64,000 nt of DNA from Utricularia gibba (Eukaryota; Streptophyta; Magnoliopsida; Lamiales; Lentibulariaceae). Below the pieces are notes generated by a model. The model saw only the letters and a list, made by a program, of their open reading frames with translations. It was not told the origin of the DNA and searched no databases. Made by a program: the position numbers and the translations under genes. Every line of letters starts with the position of its first letter. The first letter of the stretch is position 1. The stretch lies in assembly GCA_002189035.1 (NCBI GenBank), contig CM007991.1:3162001-3226000 (forward strand), written 5' to 3'. Positions 1 to 13,353 of the stretch are shown piece after piece.

Positions 1-354
1 AATCTGCAGGCCTGTCTACTGTCTAAGTTTTATCGCGCCAGTGATACCATGCTTCTAGACCTGAAGCAAAGACAGAATCAGATTAATCAGAGGGATGTAA
101 CCGAAAACTTAGCATGCCAACTGACCAAGCCATGCTGAAAAGGTTACCAATCCATAAACTGATGTTCGTCACACCCCTACAAATTTGGTTTCCTACTGAT
201 TTTTCCTTTTTCGATTCGGAGAACATACGACGGCAACACGGAAATGTAATAGTACTAACCAAGTTCGCTGTAAAAGCCACCAATTCCGAATAACTCCTCC
301 CGGAAGCAGGCCTCTTGCGAATATCGCCAACATGGTACTGATTCAGCCGAACCA
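1..354. other. Left-edge stretch without a recognised gene
   Basis: No open frame here resembles a protein I know. If the candidate terminal exon just to the right is real, this would be its 3' untranslated and downstream sequence on the minus strand. No repeat or RNA gene was recognised. Confidence 0.4.
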
Positions 355-360
355 TTCAAG

Positions 361-530
361 CCAAGAATAAATTCTCATAATCGCGTTGCCAGTCAAGATC
401 ACCTTTCGTCCGCGGGCAAAACTCTTCCAGTTGAGAGTGGAGTGTAGCCAGCTGTTCTTCAGACGGGTAAGCAATTTCGGCACATTCGCACCAGTCACCC
501 GAAATCGATTCTTTGATCGCCAATAACTGC
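361..530 (-). CDS. Possible 3' terminal exon of an unknown gene
   Basis: On the minus strand a pyrimidine-rich tract ending in TTTGCAG (about 537-531) is followed by an open frame of about 58 codons that ends in TGA. The frame reads like a real protein end: acidic and amphipathic, with a CEC motif, and closing in the residues YENLFLA. It starts in phase 2, so at least one upstream exon is needed, but I could not find a matching donor and ATG between here and the GPT gene. A second frame over the same bases is also open, so chance is possible. GGCCCA boxes at 731-790 would suit a minus-strand promoter. I do not recognise the family. Confidence 0.25.
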
Positions 531-730
531 CATCTGCAAACAAAATTAATGTCCTTTCATAGATGAACAACCCTCGACGCCGGCACATTCCACAGTCCCC
601 GGCTTCCGCCTCATTCCGGAAGAATTCTCGTTTCCTCCAATCGGAACAAGACCACTCCAAAATTTCTCAAACAAAGCATCAAAAACACCAATCTGATCCC
701 ATGATCGTCAAATTGGAATATATCCGGGCT

Positions 731-790
731 GGCCCAACAGGCCCAATTATGTTTATTTAGACCATCCATTTTAGTGGCACAATAGGCCCA
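731..790. promoter_or_regulatory. GGCCCA (site II) cluster
   Basis: Three GGCCCA hexamers (731-736, 740-745, 785-790) lie together. Such TCP-bound site II elements are typical of promoters of housekeeping plant genes. They lie 3' of the GPT gene and upstream of the possible minus-strand exon near 361-530, supporting a promoter there. Confidence 0.4.
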
Positions 791-1004
791 CAATCACCTG
801 ATATTATTATTATTTTTATTATATTCCGATAATGTTTATTCAAGGGTGCTATAAACATGAATCCCAAAAATCACCAACTACACGAGTCACTCAAGCGCCA
901 ATCCTCCTCGATACGAGCCTCTGCTGCTCCCTTATTTCTCTACAGATTCAGATTGAGCTGCTCCTCCGGCGCTTCTTCCTCAGTCGCCGCCGCTCGCTCC
1001 ATCC

Positions 1005-2803
1005 TCACTGTTTCGCCTGCGTAAGACAAAGCAATCCTCAGAATCAAATCACTTTTTTAGGAGGGAGCATCATGGTGATCAAGATCTTCACAGGTGCTTT
1101 CCTGTTCTGAGGATGGAAATCAGAAAAAGGTTGTCTTTACGAAAGGTTCCGGGAGCCTTTGAATGGATTACCTGAGAATAGAGGAAAGTTCCCAGGACGG
1201 CAATGGCTGCTCCGAGAGCATTGATGGGCTGCACCGGAGTTTGGAAGATGATGATGGAGGAGACGATGACGGAGATGCGTTTCATGGTGTTGCCGATGCT
1301 GAATGTCAATGGAGAAATCTCATCCAGAGACATGTAGGAAACCTGGTTGTATAGATGGTAGAAAACACTCTGTGCAGCCATCCACCTGCCCAGCAATACC
1401 AACCACACGAAGTGGATAATGAGGAGGACTCAAGACAAATATGGATCACAAGCACACAGTCCCACATTCTTAAATCTCAAGCTGTCTGAATCAAGGAATC
1501 ATGGAAAAACAAAAGGGATTTAATTTATATAGTGAATCAAGTTTCTATCACAGGACTAGTCATCATAACAGGACAGAGAAATACATGAGGAGTTAATGAA
1601 GTCAACGATCAGCAAAGTGTTTGAAAGGATTCAGCTTCTTCAGAGTCAAAGGTGAATCACTGATAAACAAGAAAATTTTACCAGCCGAGTTGAGGTCCAA
1701 TTTGACTCAGAGCTTCTCTGAAACCAGCAGTCCACATCTGCGGGCCCTCAACAGCAATGGCAAAGGGGGTGAGAATGAGGAGAGACATAATGGATAAGCA
1801 AGCATAGTAGTTCATTCCACTCAAAGAATTTCCCTTCATCCCTTTCTTGGAGAATATATTTCGAAAGACAAAGGCCAAGTTTGAGATCATGGCGCCCATG
1901 AACCCTGAAATCATATACAACAATGTTTAAAAAACACATGAGTATGCTCTCCGTTGGATAAAGGGGTGCCAAAGTTACCAATCATGTTGAAGTTGAGCTC
2001 GGTGAGGGCAGCAAGACCACAGCCGCCGATAATGGGGACGAGAGACCAGTAAACTGATGATGGGAATGTCTCTCCAAGGAGGAACGTGGATACAAGAACA
2101 CTGAAAGCAGGTTCCCCACTCTTGATTATGTGAGTGAATGAAACCGCCACCTTTGACATACTAACAGTTGCAGCTACATGCCCAATTGTATGCACTATGG
2201 CAACCTAACAGGAAACAGAATAAAAAAATAGAAAAGGGAAACATGTAGGGTATCTCAAAAAAGTAATTGCCAGAAGAGTGAGTTTCAAAAGGCGTACTGG
2301 GAGGAGGGATTTCCAGAAATCAAGATCGGTTTTGGGGGCTTCGGCGATTCGCAGAGCCCAGGAAATTAACATAATGAGAGAACCGGCGGCCAACGAGAGC
2401 GTCGAAGTCAGCCATGGAAAGGGGTACGCATTAAGCACTTTTTTGTTGTAGATATTGAAGATCACATTCAAACCCACCACGTAGCGAAGTAAACTCCGAT
2501 CTTGACTTTCCTTGCCGCCTCCGATCGCTGAGCAGTCGTCACCCGCGCGGATTCACCGATGGGCTCCGATCGGTCGGCTTCATAAGCCTTGCACTTGATG
2601 ACGTCTCGGTCACCACCCGTGAAGGACTCGGCTTTCGATACAAACAAAGGCTTCGAGAGTCTAACGAGAGACTGCCGGTGATCCTCGGCAGCGGCTAATG
2701 TGGGCAGCGCCAAAGACCGCCCCACCGCGAATCTCCTACTCTGCACAAGAAAATCCGACCCATAGACTGGAAATTTTGTGGGTTGCTGGAGTGACGACAG
2801 CAT
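1005..2803 (-). CDS. GPT: Glucose-6-phosphate/phosphate translocator (frameshifted in this sequence)
   Basis: Plastid inner-envelope antiporter that imports glucose 6-phosphate in exchange for phosphate, feeding starch synthesis and the plastid pentose-phosphate pathway; TPT family of drug/metabolite transporters. Exons on the minus strand: 2803-2298, 2204-1979, 1904-1682, 1385-1172 and a 12-base last exon 1016-1005 encoding A-K-Q-stop, the known end of GPT proteins. The first exon holds a Ser/Arg-rich transit peptide and then the first membrane segments. Hallmarks include VSFTHIIKSGEPAFSVLV, ELNFNMIGFMGAMISN and YNQVSYMSLDEISPLTFS. All junctions are in phase, but exon 1 lacks one base at about 2471-2475: TGGTGGG-TTTG where the family has W-W-A-L, so the frame as given stops at 2468. 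This is probably a sequence error (see findings). The best Arabidopsis match from memory is GPT1. Confidence 0.9.
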
Positions 2804-3449
2804 GGTGCAACCCAACACGCTACAACTGGAAAACAACTCGATCCCACAACAGGGTTGATGGACACCTAGAAGGAGACGCCGAATATTCTCAGAACTCCCG
2901 TAAAAAATGTGGTGGGTTAAACCGTGGCTTCTGGAAGCGTTAAAGGCCCAAAACCAGACTTCCTTCAAGACGTCTATAAACACTCAACCCAATAATTGTG
3001 AAAAATCCCACTAGAAACAACAGAAACAGAGGAATCCGATCAGGAAACACGTGGCTGTTCCGCTCCCTGCCTCGGCTCTTCTTCCCCCATAAAGCTCCTC
3101 ACGGGCGGCAGTGCGGGTAGGTGAACCAATCTTTTGTTTGGTTGATTCATGAAGTATCTCACGAGATCCTCATTATTTTCCATAAATATTCAATGAACAA
3201 AAATTATTTTTGACCGAATTTCGAATTTCATGACATAAATATATTTTAATTACTTGTATGAATGTCATTTCCACGTGTATTTTATATTTTTTTCATTATT
3301 TCTTGAAAAAAAGGAAAAAAAAAAGAATGTACAACTCTTCATTGGAAAGGTACAACACAATGCGCAAGCGTGGCCAGACAGCGACCTTATTCACAATTTA
3401 TCAAATAAATAAAAAAAAAAAGAAAGAATTGTTTCCCGGGTACATGCGG
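2804..3449. other. Spacer: GPT promoter side and ENODL 3' end
   Basis: Between the start of GPT and the stop of the phytocyanin-like gene, both on the minus strand. It should hold the GPT 5' leader and promoter and the 3' untranslated region of the ENODL gene. The half near 3200-3430 is AT-rich with A-runs. No coding frame was recognised. Confidence 0.5.
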
Positions 3450-4219
3450 TCACATGAGCCAAGAAGCAACGAGAATCCCTAAAATTCCACCGATGCTGGC
3501 GATGGTTGAAGAAGCTGCATTGTGATATTGTGGGTGGGAAGGTGCAGGAGCCGCCGGAGGATTAGCCTCTGGCGGCGGTGGGGGAGGGGAGTATGTGGTT
3601 GCGGCGGGGGCAGGGGAAGATGGAGGCACAGCGCCAGCTGCCGGACCTGGAGCGGGAGCGGGAGGTGAAGTTGGGGGTGGGGTCGCCGCGGGGTATCTCC
3701 TGCTTCTGTCAGCCAATACAACGACGACCAGTTTCTCATTGTTGAGGCAGTTTTGTGAGTCTCCACTGATGAAATAGTGAGGCCCTGATTGATTGAATTG
3801 GAATACGGTGTGCCCGTCTGTGAATCTCTGAATAGGTGATGCTGTGTTGCAGGTAGTGTAATCATCTCTGGTTACTTGTAGCACCGAGTCTTGATTAGCA
3901 GCATATACAAACACTGCATCAATAAAGATAGTTAAAGCCCTGTTCTTGTTCATTATGTCTGTTGATCACCACTATACCAGATTGAAAGGAGACTATGAAA
4001 CTATGGCTTACAGAGGGAATCCCCGATTTGGAATCGATTGTGTTCAGCCCAATGATTGTAAAATGCAGCGTCAGTTGGAACTTCCCAGCTAGCTCTTGGA
4101 CCCCCAACTGTGAACTGAAATCCATCAGCATTGTGAACCAGCAGAAAGGTGATGACTGCAAGACAGAAGATCCCTGAAACTCGATCACTTCTCTTCGAGA
4201 AAAAAGTTTTCTGAGCCAT
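3450..4219 (-). CDS. Early nodulin-like (phytocyanin-like) protein, GPI-anchored type
   Basis: Two exons, 4219-4012 and 3913-3450, giving 223 residues. The order is signal peptide (about 1-33), a plastocyanin-like domain beginning FQFTVGG, a Pro/Ala/Ser-rich arabinogalactan-like stretch, and a hydrophobic C-terminus (IGGILGILVASWLM) suited to a GPI anchor. The paired cysteines of the fold are present (YTTCNT and NCLNNE). The copper ligands of true phytocyanins are not: the ligand positions read NQDSV, YFISG and SQNC, lacking the His, Cys and His. That is the mark of ENODLs, which are thought to act outside the plasma membrane in cell-wall or signalling roles rather than electron transfer. The start is the first ATG and gives a good signal peptide. 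Divergent from the TBC gene. Confidence 0.88.
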
Positions 4220-5067
4220 TGGAGGGACTCAAGAGAAGAGAGTGATCAGCTGGTGATGAAATGGAATGAGACTTGAGGGTATTTGTAGGTGAGAACTAGG
4301 AGAACCATATGAGTTGTTGTGGGTCTCTCTTGTTGTTTTCTTGAGTTTCTTGGCATTTGGTGCAAGGGATTGAACATCTGGCATGTGTTGCTTTGATGCT
4401 TTGCTTCATGTTTATCAACTGGTCAAGAATCTTCATGTCTTGCATTTTGGGAAATGGCATCTTTATCTTGAACATGGTGTACAGTGAAAGGGAAAAAAAA
4501 AACTTCCCTTTTTGTAAACGGGCCTTTATTGGGCCATTGGTCAAAAAGATAATGGGCCACTTTGGCCCATTGGCCAGAAAGTCTAATCCACAATACAATC
4601 TACAAGCGCGTGTCCCCAAACTGCATTCCCTGTATTCGAGAGACCCGCGCGAATCAAGATGCGCGGACATTGATTCCCGCGACACCCCGCCATTTTAGGT
4701 GCTTGTTGAGCAGCTTATATTCAATTAACCGTCGGGACAACCAGGAGGAATTGAAGACTTCATCAGCATTTGAGCAGGAAGCCGTTCGTGGAACTGGTAT
4801 CTGGGCGGAGCTTAACATTTGCAGAAACACATCGGCCTGTGTTTCCGCTCGCGAACAAAATCGAAGACGCCCATAAGATTCATCTCCTCAACCCCTTTTC
4901 CCTCCTTAGTGTTCATATAGACTGACTTCCGGATAATTTCATCCCGAATTTGAGCTGCATGCCTGGATATAGTTCATTTTCTTGATCCGTCGGCTTGGGC
5001 ATTCTACATTTTAGCGTTTCTGATAAAGAATTCAGAGCCTTTTTTGTTGCTCTGTTGATCTGTTGAA
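4220..5067. promoter_or_regulatory. Divergent promoter region ENODL / TBC gene, with site II cluster
   Basis: 848 bases between the starts of the ENODL gene (-) and the TBC gene (+). GGGCC/GGCCC boxes cluster at about 4519-4575 (four copies), the usual site II arrangement, and probably drive the TBC gene, whose leader would occupy the part after about 4700. No TATA box was obvious for either side. Confidence 0.5.
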
Positions 5068-8000
5068 ATGATGATGTGGAGAGACCCCGGGACGCCAGCA
5101 GATTCGTATTATGAAGTGCGGCCTGAATGTACCGATGTTGCGCCGAGCAAATTTCGGATCAAGGTTGGTTCTATCTGGTTTTTGAACAGGTATTTTCATT
5201 CAAAAAGTGGCTACATTCCTGTTGTTCCTGTTAGAATAAAGAGTTTTTCCAAATGTAGTTTTCTTTTTATAATAAACAAATGATGAGCAGATACCAATAC
5301 CATTCTGTTAGATGGTTTTACATTATTGATTGGATTCAAAGAACTCCTATGAACATAAACCTAGTGTCCATTTGGAAGAGACACAAAAGCCATGACTCAT
5401 GCTGTGAAGCATGTGAGAAGCTAGGTAGTTGAATTGGCCATGAGTTATTTGATTCGTTAAGTTTGTCACGGCTTCAGCGACCCTTTTTCAAATATGGTGT
5501 TGGTTACGCTTTCTCCAAGTTCTCCTTCCCGCGTCTCTAAATTTATGTTAGTGTTTTTTGCCTTTTTGAACCAGGCTGGGAAAACCTTAAGCGAGCGGAA
5601 ATGGAAGTCTGCTTTCAGCACCGATGGTTATCTTGATATAGGGAAAACACTTAGCCGAATTCATCATGGCGTAAGTTGTTACATATTTTGCAGAATATGT
5701 TTTGCACACATTTCAATGAATTGGCAATAAAATGGAGCGCATTTTACCAATATTTCCCATTACGAACGAAAGCTTTTTGTTCTTGAAAAGCTTGTGAATG
5801 AACTTTTACCATTGAAATCAGGGTATTCATCCATCAATCAGAGGTGAAGTTTGGGAGTTTTTGTTGGGTTGTTATGATCCAAAAAGTTCATACGAGGAGC
5901 GAGAGGACATACGGATATCTAGAAGGTGAGTGTATGTTGCAAATCATTACTGCTGTAATTAAGCTTGGTCATGAGGACGCACAGTTGACTTTCTGTAAAT
6001 TTTTTTTTCTTCTTCAAAGCCTCTGAAATTCCTTGTGTGCAATTTCAGATCAAAGTATTCAGCATTGAAAGAATTGTGTAAGCATATGTTTCCATTGGTT
6101 GGAAGTGGGAGTTATATTACGGCACCAATTGTAAATGAAAATGGAGAACCTTCTCAGGATCCTATAGTGCTTGAGCAAATCAGTCGTGGTAAGAAAAACC
6201 CTCGTATCTTTGAATCAACAGCTTCCATGATGAATACACATCAATGGGGGTGCTATTACGCCTCAGTTCTCACAGCTTCAATTCCTATTTGCAGCTGCAG
6301 GTACTTCGAATCCTTCGCCCATTGCTGATAGTTCAATGGACAAGAAGGAAATTCAGTGGAAACAAATACTACATCAAATTGGTTGGTTCTTTGCTATGTT
6401 TTCTTTGATTCTACCCAAATGCAGAATGCCATTGAGCTTGTTGCTTTCATGATTTCACTTCTAACTTGGATTTTGATAGGTCTTGATGTTATCCGAACAG
6501 ACAGGACGCTTGTGTTTTATGAGAAACAAGAGAATCTGGCTAAACTTTGGGATATCCTATCCATATACGCCTGGTTTGATTCAGATGTAGGGTATTGCCA
6601 AGGTTAGTCATGTTCTTGGTTCCTCTGTAGCAGATTTTTCATTCATTCTATCTTACATATAAGACCTAAAGAAGGTTTCTTAGGCAGTAAAGAAAGAATT
6701 GTTTGTTGACATTGATGCACCCCTTGAACTTCTAATAATGTGCCATGGCTAAAGGCAAAGATGCATCGAGTTCATAGCACTAAACGTCAACGCTATGCAG
6801 TCATAGCTGTGAACTTTGTGCAGGTATGAGCGATCTCTGCTCCCCAATGCTAATTCTTTTTGACAATGAAGCTGATGCGTTTTGGTGCTTTGAACGCTTG
6901 ATGCGGAAATTGGTATGACATTCTGTTCTGGTTTCTTTGATAAAGTTCGTTTATATCCATCCTTGTTCTTACTGAGGAAGTTTTTGTGACGCACCTTTCA
7001 CATTCAGAGCTTCATATGCTTTTTGTTTTCTTTTTTCGTGCAATTTGCTCTAAAGAGAGTAAACTTCAGAGGCACGGAGAGGACTGTAGGCGTTGAGGTA
7101 CAGCTTGGGAGCCTCGCCTCAATAACACAAGTCATTGATCCTAAGCTCCATCAGCACTTAGGTGAATGACTGTCTCATTATTCTTCAGCTATTCACAGTG
7201 CCTTGTGAATAGCTGCTTTATTCTTTCCTTCAATGGAACCACTCATATGACACTTGAGAAGGAAGTTTGAGAAAGATAAATATTCCCACATGAAAAAAAA
7301 AAAAATGTACCATGCTTTATTTTCTCCACACGTTCTAAATACTTGGGCTGTCTCTAAGACATTTTTCCCTCAGAAACACTTGGAGGAGGGGATTACCTTT
7401 TTGCCGTCCGGATGCTAATGGTTTTATTTCGTCGAGAATTCTCTTTTGCTGACTCCTTGTACCTGTGGGAGGTACTTCTCCTCCCATTTAAGAATTTTGC
7501 AAATATATGTGAGCGTTTGGTTCTGATAGATTGCTGTTTCTTTTTCTTGCCTACCTAATGCTGTATGTCTCAAAAGATGATGTGGGCACTCGAATACGAC
7601 CCGGAATTATACTCGGTGTATGAAGGGAAGGATTCAGATTCTGAAAGATCTGAGGATCGTAAAACTAAACCCAAGTCCATGCATCAGTGTGGGAAGTTTG
7701 AAAGAGAAAACATGAGAAATGGGGGAAGCCAAAATGCGCCTCTCCCTATTTCTGTTTTCCTTGTAGCCAGTGTTCTCAAGGACAAGAGCACAAAGCTCAT
7801 CACTGAAGCACGCGGATTAGATGATGTTGTCAAGGTTCGTTCTACTTTGCAAAATCTTTCCATGTTAGAATCTTTGTATTCATTTAGGTTGTTTATCTAG
7901 TTTGATTTTGCGGTACTTTCATCTTGTAATCCTTTCAGATACTAAATGACATGACTGGAAACATTGATGCTAGAAAAGCTTGCACGGGTGCTATTAAGCT

Positions 8001-8146
8001 ACACAAGAAGTATCTGAAAAAGGTGATTTCTTTGCTCTTTTAAACATATTTCATCTCCCAGTCTGCTACTGAGCATCGTTTCTTTGACTACTGCTACATT
8101 CTTACAGGCCAAAAATTCTCAGGTCACCAAAGTTCAGCCAATGTGA
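5068..8146 (+). CDS. TBC-domain Rab GTPase-activating protein
   Basis: Twelve exons: 5068-5163, 5575-5670, 5822-5925, 6049-6188, 6295-6381, 6480-6602, 6824-6912, 7056-7161, 7374-7471, 7577-7834, 7939-8022, 8108-8146; 439 residues. It accelerates GTP hydrolysis by a Rab GTPase in vesicle traffic. The TBC domain starts near the WKSAF and GIHPSIRGEVWEFLLG motifs. It carries the two catalytic fingers: I-x-x-D-x-x-R (DVIRTDRT, arginine finger) and Y-x-Q (VGYCQG, glutamine finger). The end (KAKNSQVTKVQPM) is short and basic. All phases agree. The third-to-last exon holds an acidic, variable linker (DSDSERSED). The target Rab cannot be told from sequence. Convergent with eIF1. It recalls Arabidopsis At5g54780 in both type and neighbourhood. 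Confidence 0.9.
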
Positions 8147-8597
8147 TAATATGTTGCCATAGGAGCTCAAGAACACTAACCCTAACTCAGGAAAATCCAC
8201 ACCACGTGTATAGCGAGGAAACTAATTTGCTGTGTTCTGTAACATTTTTAACTCAGGGGATGGTATACAGAGGATGTTTCCGTAGTTCTTTGAGGTGTAA
8301 AAGCATGGAATGTTGTATGAAAGATGTAAACATATGGAATAACAACAGGACTTGATGTATTAGCCAGCAAGGTAATAAACAGAAGTTTTATTTCATTGAA
8401 ATCAACAGTGTACTTATTAACCACAACCATGGCAGCAATGAAAAACTCGGTCAACAGAAAACATTAAACGCACAGAACGAGTAAAGCAGACAATATAAGA
8501 TAGACTGGAACACACGACTTTCAAGTTACTTCATGGAGATGGAGGATAAGTAGCATGGAATTTTGAGTGAAACGAATATGGAGCTGAATATCAAGCC
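8147..8597. other. Convergent 3' ends of the TBC and eIF1 genes
   Basis: About 450 bases between two facing stop codons. It should contain both 3' untranslated regions and their poly(A) signals. No further gene was recognised. Confidence 0.5.
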
Positions 8598-9196
8598 TCA
8601 GAAACCATGGATCTTAATATTCTCCTTCTTCACGATTCCGGCCTGTTTACAAAAGTAGCAGATTAGCCACCGGCAGCAGATTGAGGGGAAACGAGAACTT
8701 GGATAAAAAGTAAGCACCTGAACAAGAAATGAAGAAACGTTCTTCCTCTGATCACCTTGGAGTTGGATAACCTTGATTTCGTGGAAGAGGCAATGAGATA
8801 TGTTTCACCCCCTTAATAAGGAATCAGTAAGAAAAACAATAAAGAACATTACCAACCTGGCCTAGTTCAGGATCCTGAACAACAGTTCCATTGCAGCAAA
8901 ATTCTTTTTTCAGATCCTTCAAGATCTTGTTGTAGCTGAACTCCTTCTTCAAACCTTGCACAGTCGTCAGGCTTTTGCGACCATTCCGCTGCTGCACACG
9001 AATATGAATGTAGTCTTTTGTCCCAGCCCCAGAGTTATCAGCATTTGCATCAGCAAAAGGATCTACCAGCAAATGATACAACTTTGTCAATGAAAAACCA
9101 GCAGACAAAACCCAAGTTCAATACAACCGTGCAGATGACGTGTAGAAAGGAATACATACCAAAGCTAGCAGGGACCTCTATGTCAAGCTCAGACAT
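8598..9196 (-). CDS. SUI1: Translation initiation factor eIF1 (SUI1 homologue)
   Basis: Four exons: 9196-9160, 9062-8857, 8771-8718, 8642-8598; 113 residues, the usual length. eIF1 binds the 40S ribosomal subunit near the P site and enforces AUG selection during scanning. The start reads MSELDIEVPSAFDPFADAN; the conserved core includes the IHIRVQQRNGRKSLTTVQG and KKEFCCNGTVV motifs, and the end is the family's KIHGF. The start ATG is fixed by homology. A 5'-untranslated exon near 9600-9650 and a leader intron are likely, since site II boxes lie about 600 bases upstream. Minus-strand tandem neighbour of polyubiquitin. Confidence 0.93.
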
Positions 9197-10128
9197 GAAA
9201 GGAAATTATTGCAGCGAAACAGACGATTCTCCTTCAAATAGTCCTGACGACTGAGGAAACAACCACAAACCAAATATCAACCGAAATATCAACACCAACC
9301 CCCTTTCACATAAAGCATAAGGCGACCCCAGATCTGAGAGCAATCCGAAAAAAAATACAGAAACCTAGAGGCACGCATAACCCAAAAGAAGAATCATGAG
9401 AAGGGCTTGTCAGCCTGCAAAAGAAACGGCTCATATGCTGAAGATCCCTTCCACGTTAACAGAGAATTCGATTTTTCTCCGGTTAACTAGCGAATCAAAA
9501 CCAAAAATTTTGTATAAAAACCGACCTACGTTAACTAGCAGGGAAAGTATAAAAAATACAACGAGAAATAGATCCAGACAGACAAAAAACTGTAACGAGC
9601 CCAGGAACCCGAGCTACCTTTGAGAGAGAAGCAGCAGCGCCGGTAACGAAGATGAAAGGAAAACGACGACGGCTCAAGGATAGACCGACAGAAACAAGCG
9701 TGTTCGGAAACCTTCTGAATCGTCGCCGTGTATAAAACGAAATATCCAGATCGTCGTGGCGTGGCGTATGGAGAATTAAAATCGGCCCATCCATCATCGG
9801 CCCATATCTGTGTCCACTCCCCAAGTCGGCCCATAATGCATTTTTCCCAATTTGCCCCCATACTATGTATCTTGTATATTATAAACAACATCCTCGTTAT
9901 CTTTTTTAATTCTATTTTTTCTTCAATACATTTTTTCCCCAAATCTAATATTCCAAAGCATTTTCATTTTTTCCCTTTTTTAAAAGTAAAAATTGATTTA
10001 AAAAATTTTACAGAACAAGTGTCATCATTACTTTGTAATCAGCCCCCACTTTGACACAGACATTATGCTACCCCCACTTTTGGAAACTAAAAATGCATTG
10101 AGTGAGGCGACTAGCAGCAGCATGGGAT
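9197..10128. promoter_or_regulatory. eIF1 leader/promoter and polyubiquitin 3' region
   Basis: GGCCCA boxes at 9784-9789, 9799-9804 and 9828-9833 form a site II cluster, probably the eIF1 promoter. The stretch 9197-9650 would then be the leader, most likely with an intron. The part after about 9840 is AT-rich and should hold the polyubiquitin 3' untranslated region. Confidence 0.5.
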
Positions 10129-11658
<1,530 letters not shown>

Positions 11659-13105
11659 ATGCCGATCGTCACGGCGGCGAAAATCCCTGTCTTGCGTTTC
11701 GCAGCCAGGGCCGCCGTCAGAGGCTTCAGAGGATTCGCTTCACGCGCCTCCTCTGTAGGAGAGGGCTCCAAGGAAAAGGAAGACAACGTCTCTTCTGCAC
11801 CTCACCCCTTGGATGCTTCCGTAAAGGAGTATTTATCTAAAATCATACTCGAAATGCCATGGAATTACGCTGCCCCTGCTTCCAGAGAAGCCATCAACAA
11901 GCCGCCGCAGCCTTCGGCGGCTAGTTTTATAAAACCTACCATCGACCACGATTCTGGTACTGGAAAGTAGCTGCATGTATGCCCATTTGGAAAAGACTTC
12001 TTTTGTTTCTTTTGAATTTGATATTTTGATTTACATTGTTTCCTGCTAAGTATCTAGATATGTTTCTTGGTGATGCTACATTTTCGATATTTTCAGACCA
12101 CTCATGTAGTTTTTTGACATTGCATTAGATGAAGATGGTGACTTGTTGGGCGGCATCTTGAAAGTTTCAAGGCTATCAAAAGTGTCAAATTGTGATCCTC
12201 CTATGCGAGGGCAAAGAATTGGCTTTGAGAAGAAAAGGAGGTACCTTAAGGGGCAAGAACAAAGGAGGGGTTCAAGGAAACATGCTGCTAGTGTAATTGG
12301 GCCAGATCCAATCACTTCTTCGACAAATACATGCTTAAAAAAAGCTAAGAGTTCACTTGATACGGGTCTGGCATTGGACCAGACTCATCAGACGTGTAAG
12401 ACTTTCAAAGTGATGAAAGAACGAGGTCTCAAAATTGATGAGGAAGTGTATGGGCAGCTCTTATTGTATCTGATTGACAATGAGATGGTTGATGAGTTTT
12501 TTTTAATCATTGAGGTTCTCAAAGATGACATTCTTCCTCGCTTGGCTTATTACAAAATGCTGCTGTGGACAACAGTAAACGATGAAACAAGAATTCAACT
12601 TTTCCATTTGGCTCTCTTGGGTGATTCTTCAGAAAGTTGTCGCATTAAAGGTAAATGCGGATAGATCTATCTTAGATATTGTACTTTCCCTTGTGTTTGT
12701 TGCAATATTTAGTGGCACTCCTAGCAGCTTCATGTGCATATTTCAACATGCCTCATTTACCCGTCAGCATAGCCCTGATTTTTTTGTGCAACTGTTTCAG
12801 AATCTTTGTTGCTGGCGTTGACTGAAACTGACCACAGAGAAAAAGTTCTGCTAGCACTGAAACAGTGTGGTTAGTATCTATTTCTTTGGATTTTAATTTG
12901 CAAACCTAGTCATCATGTATCAGGACACACAATTCTCTGAGGCCAGTCCTATGTTTGAACGGGGTATGTGTCACAGTTAGGCTTCTCCTCATGATTCAGT
13001 ACATTGTAAATTCCAATTCATTCTGCAGGTATTGGAGCTGAAAAGATCTCAAGTTTCATTGAAGAGCACGCTGCTCGCTTGTTTCCCAGATTTACTGTTG
13101 AGTAA
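11659..13105 (+). CDS. Putative mitochondrial PPR-like protein of unknown role
   Basis: Four exons: 11659-11956, 12129-12650, 12801-12869, 13029-13105; 321 residues, all phases agreeing. The N-terminus (MPIVTAAKIPVLRFAARAAVRGFRGF...) is an Arg/Ala-rich, acid-free presequence, so I infer a mitochondrial location. Exon 2 has a basic segment (KKRRYLKGQEQRRGSRKH) and then helices spaced like pentatricopeptide repeats (TFKVMKERGLKIDEEVYGQL, followed by LIDNEMVDEFF). PPR proteins bind organellar RNA, but only about two repeat-like units are visible and I cannot assign an orthologue. The frame stays open up to an ATG at 11449, but the presequence argues for 11659. Convergent with the BLTP3-type gene, stops 249 bases apart. 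Confidence 0.65.
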
Positions 13106-13353
13106 GTGAGCATGAATGATGCTAAATTGCCAATGAAGTATTTTGCTGATATAAGAGCTGCCTCTTCAAGATGAAGGGGTGCTCGACTTGTGTCACATCA
13201 TCCAGTGAAAGGGTACTCGTGTATTTAACTTCAAAGCACAATAGTTGTATGTTCATATGTATAGTATCTACACAAAAAAATGTTCTATGGTAAACATTCA
13301 CAACAGCATCCTTTTGATGGTTACACCCAATCTCCACAGCACATTTTCTTTGC

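Noticed and set aside
563-760. Plus-strand 65-codon frame from an ATG
   Set aside because: No recognisable protein; it overlaps the site II promoter boxes and the better minus-strand candidate.
3595-3777. Glycine-rich plus-strand frame
   Set aside because: Antisense of the Pro/Ala-rich tail of the ENODL gene.
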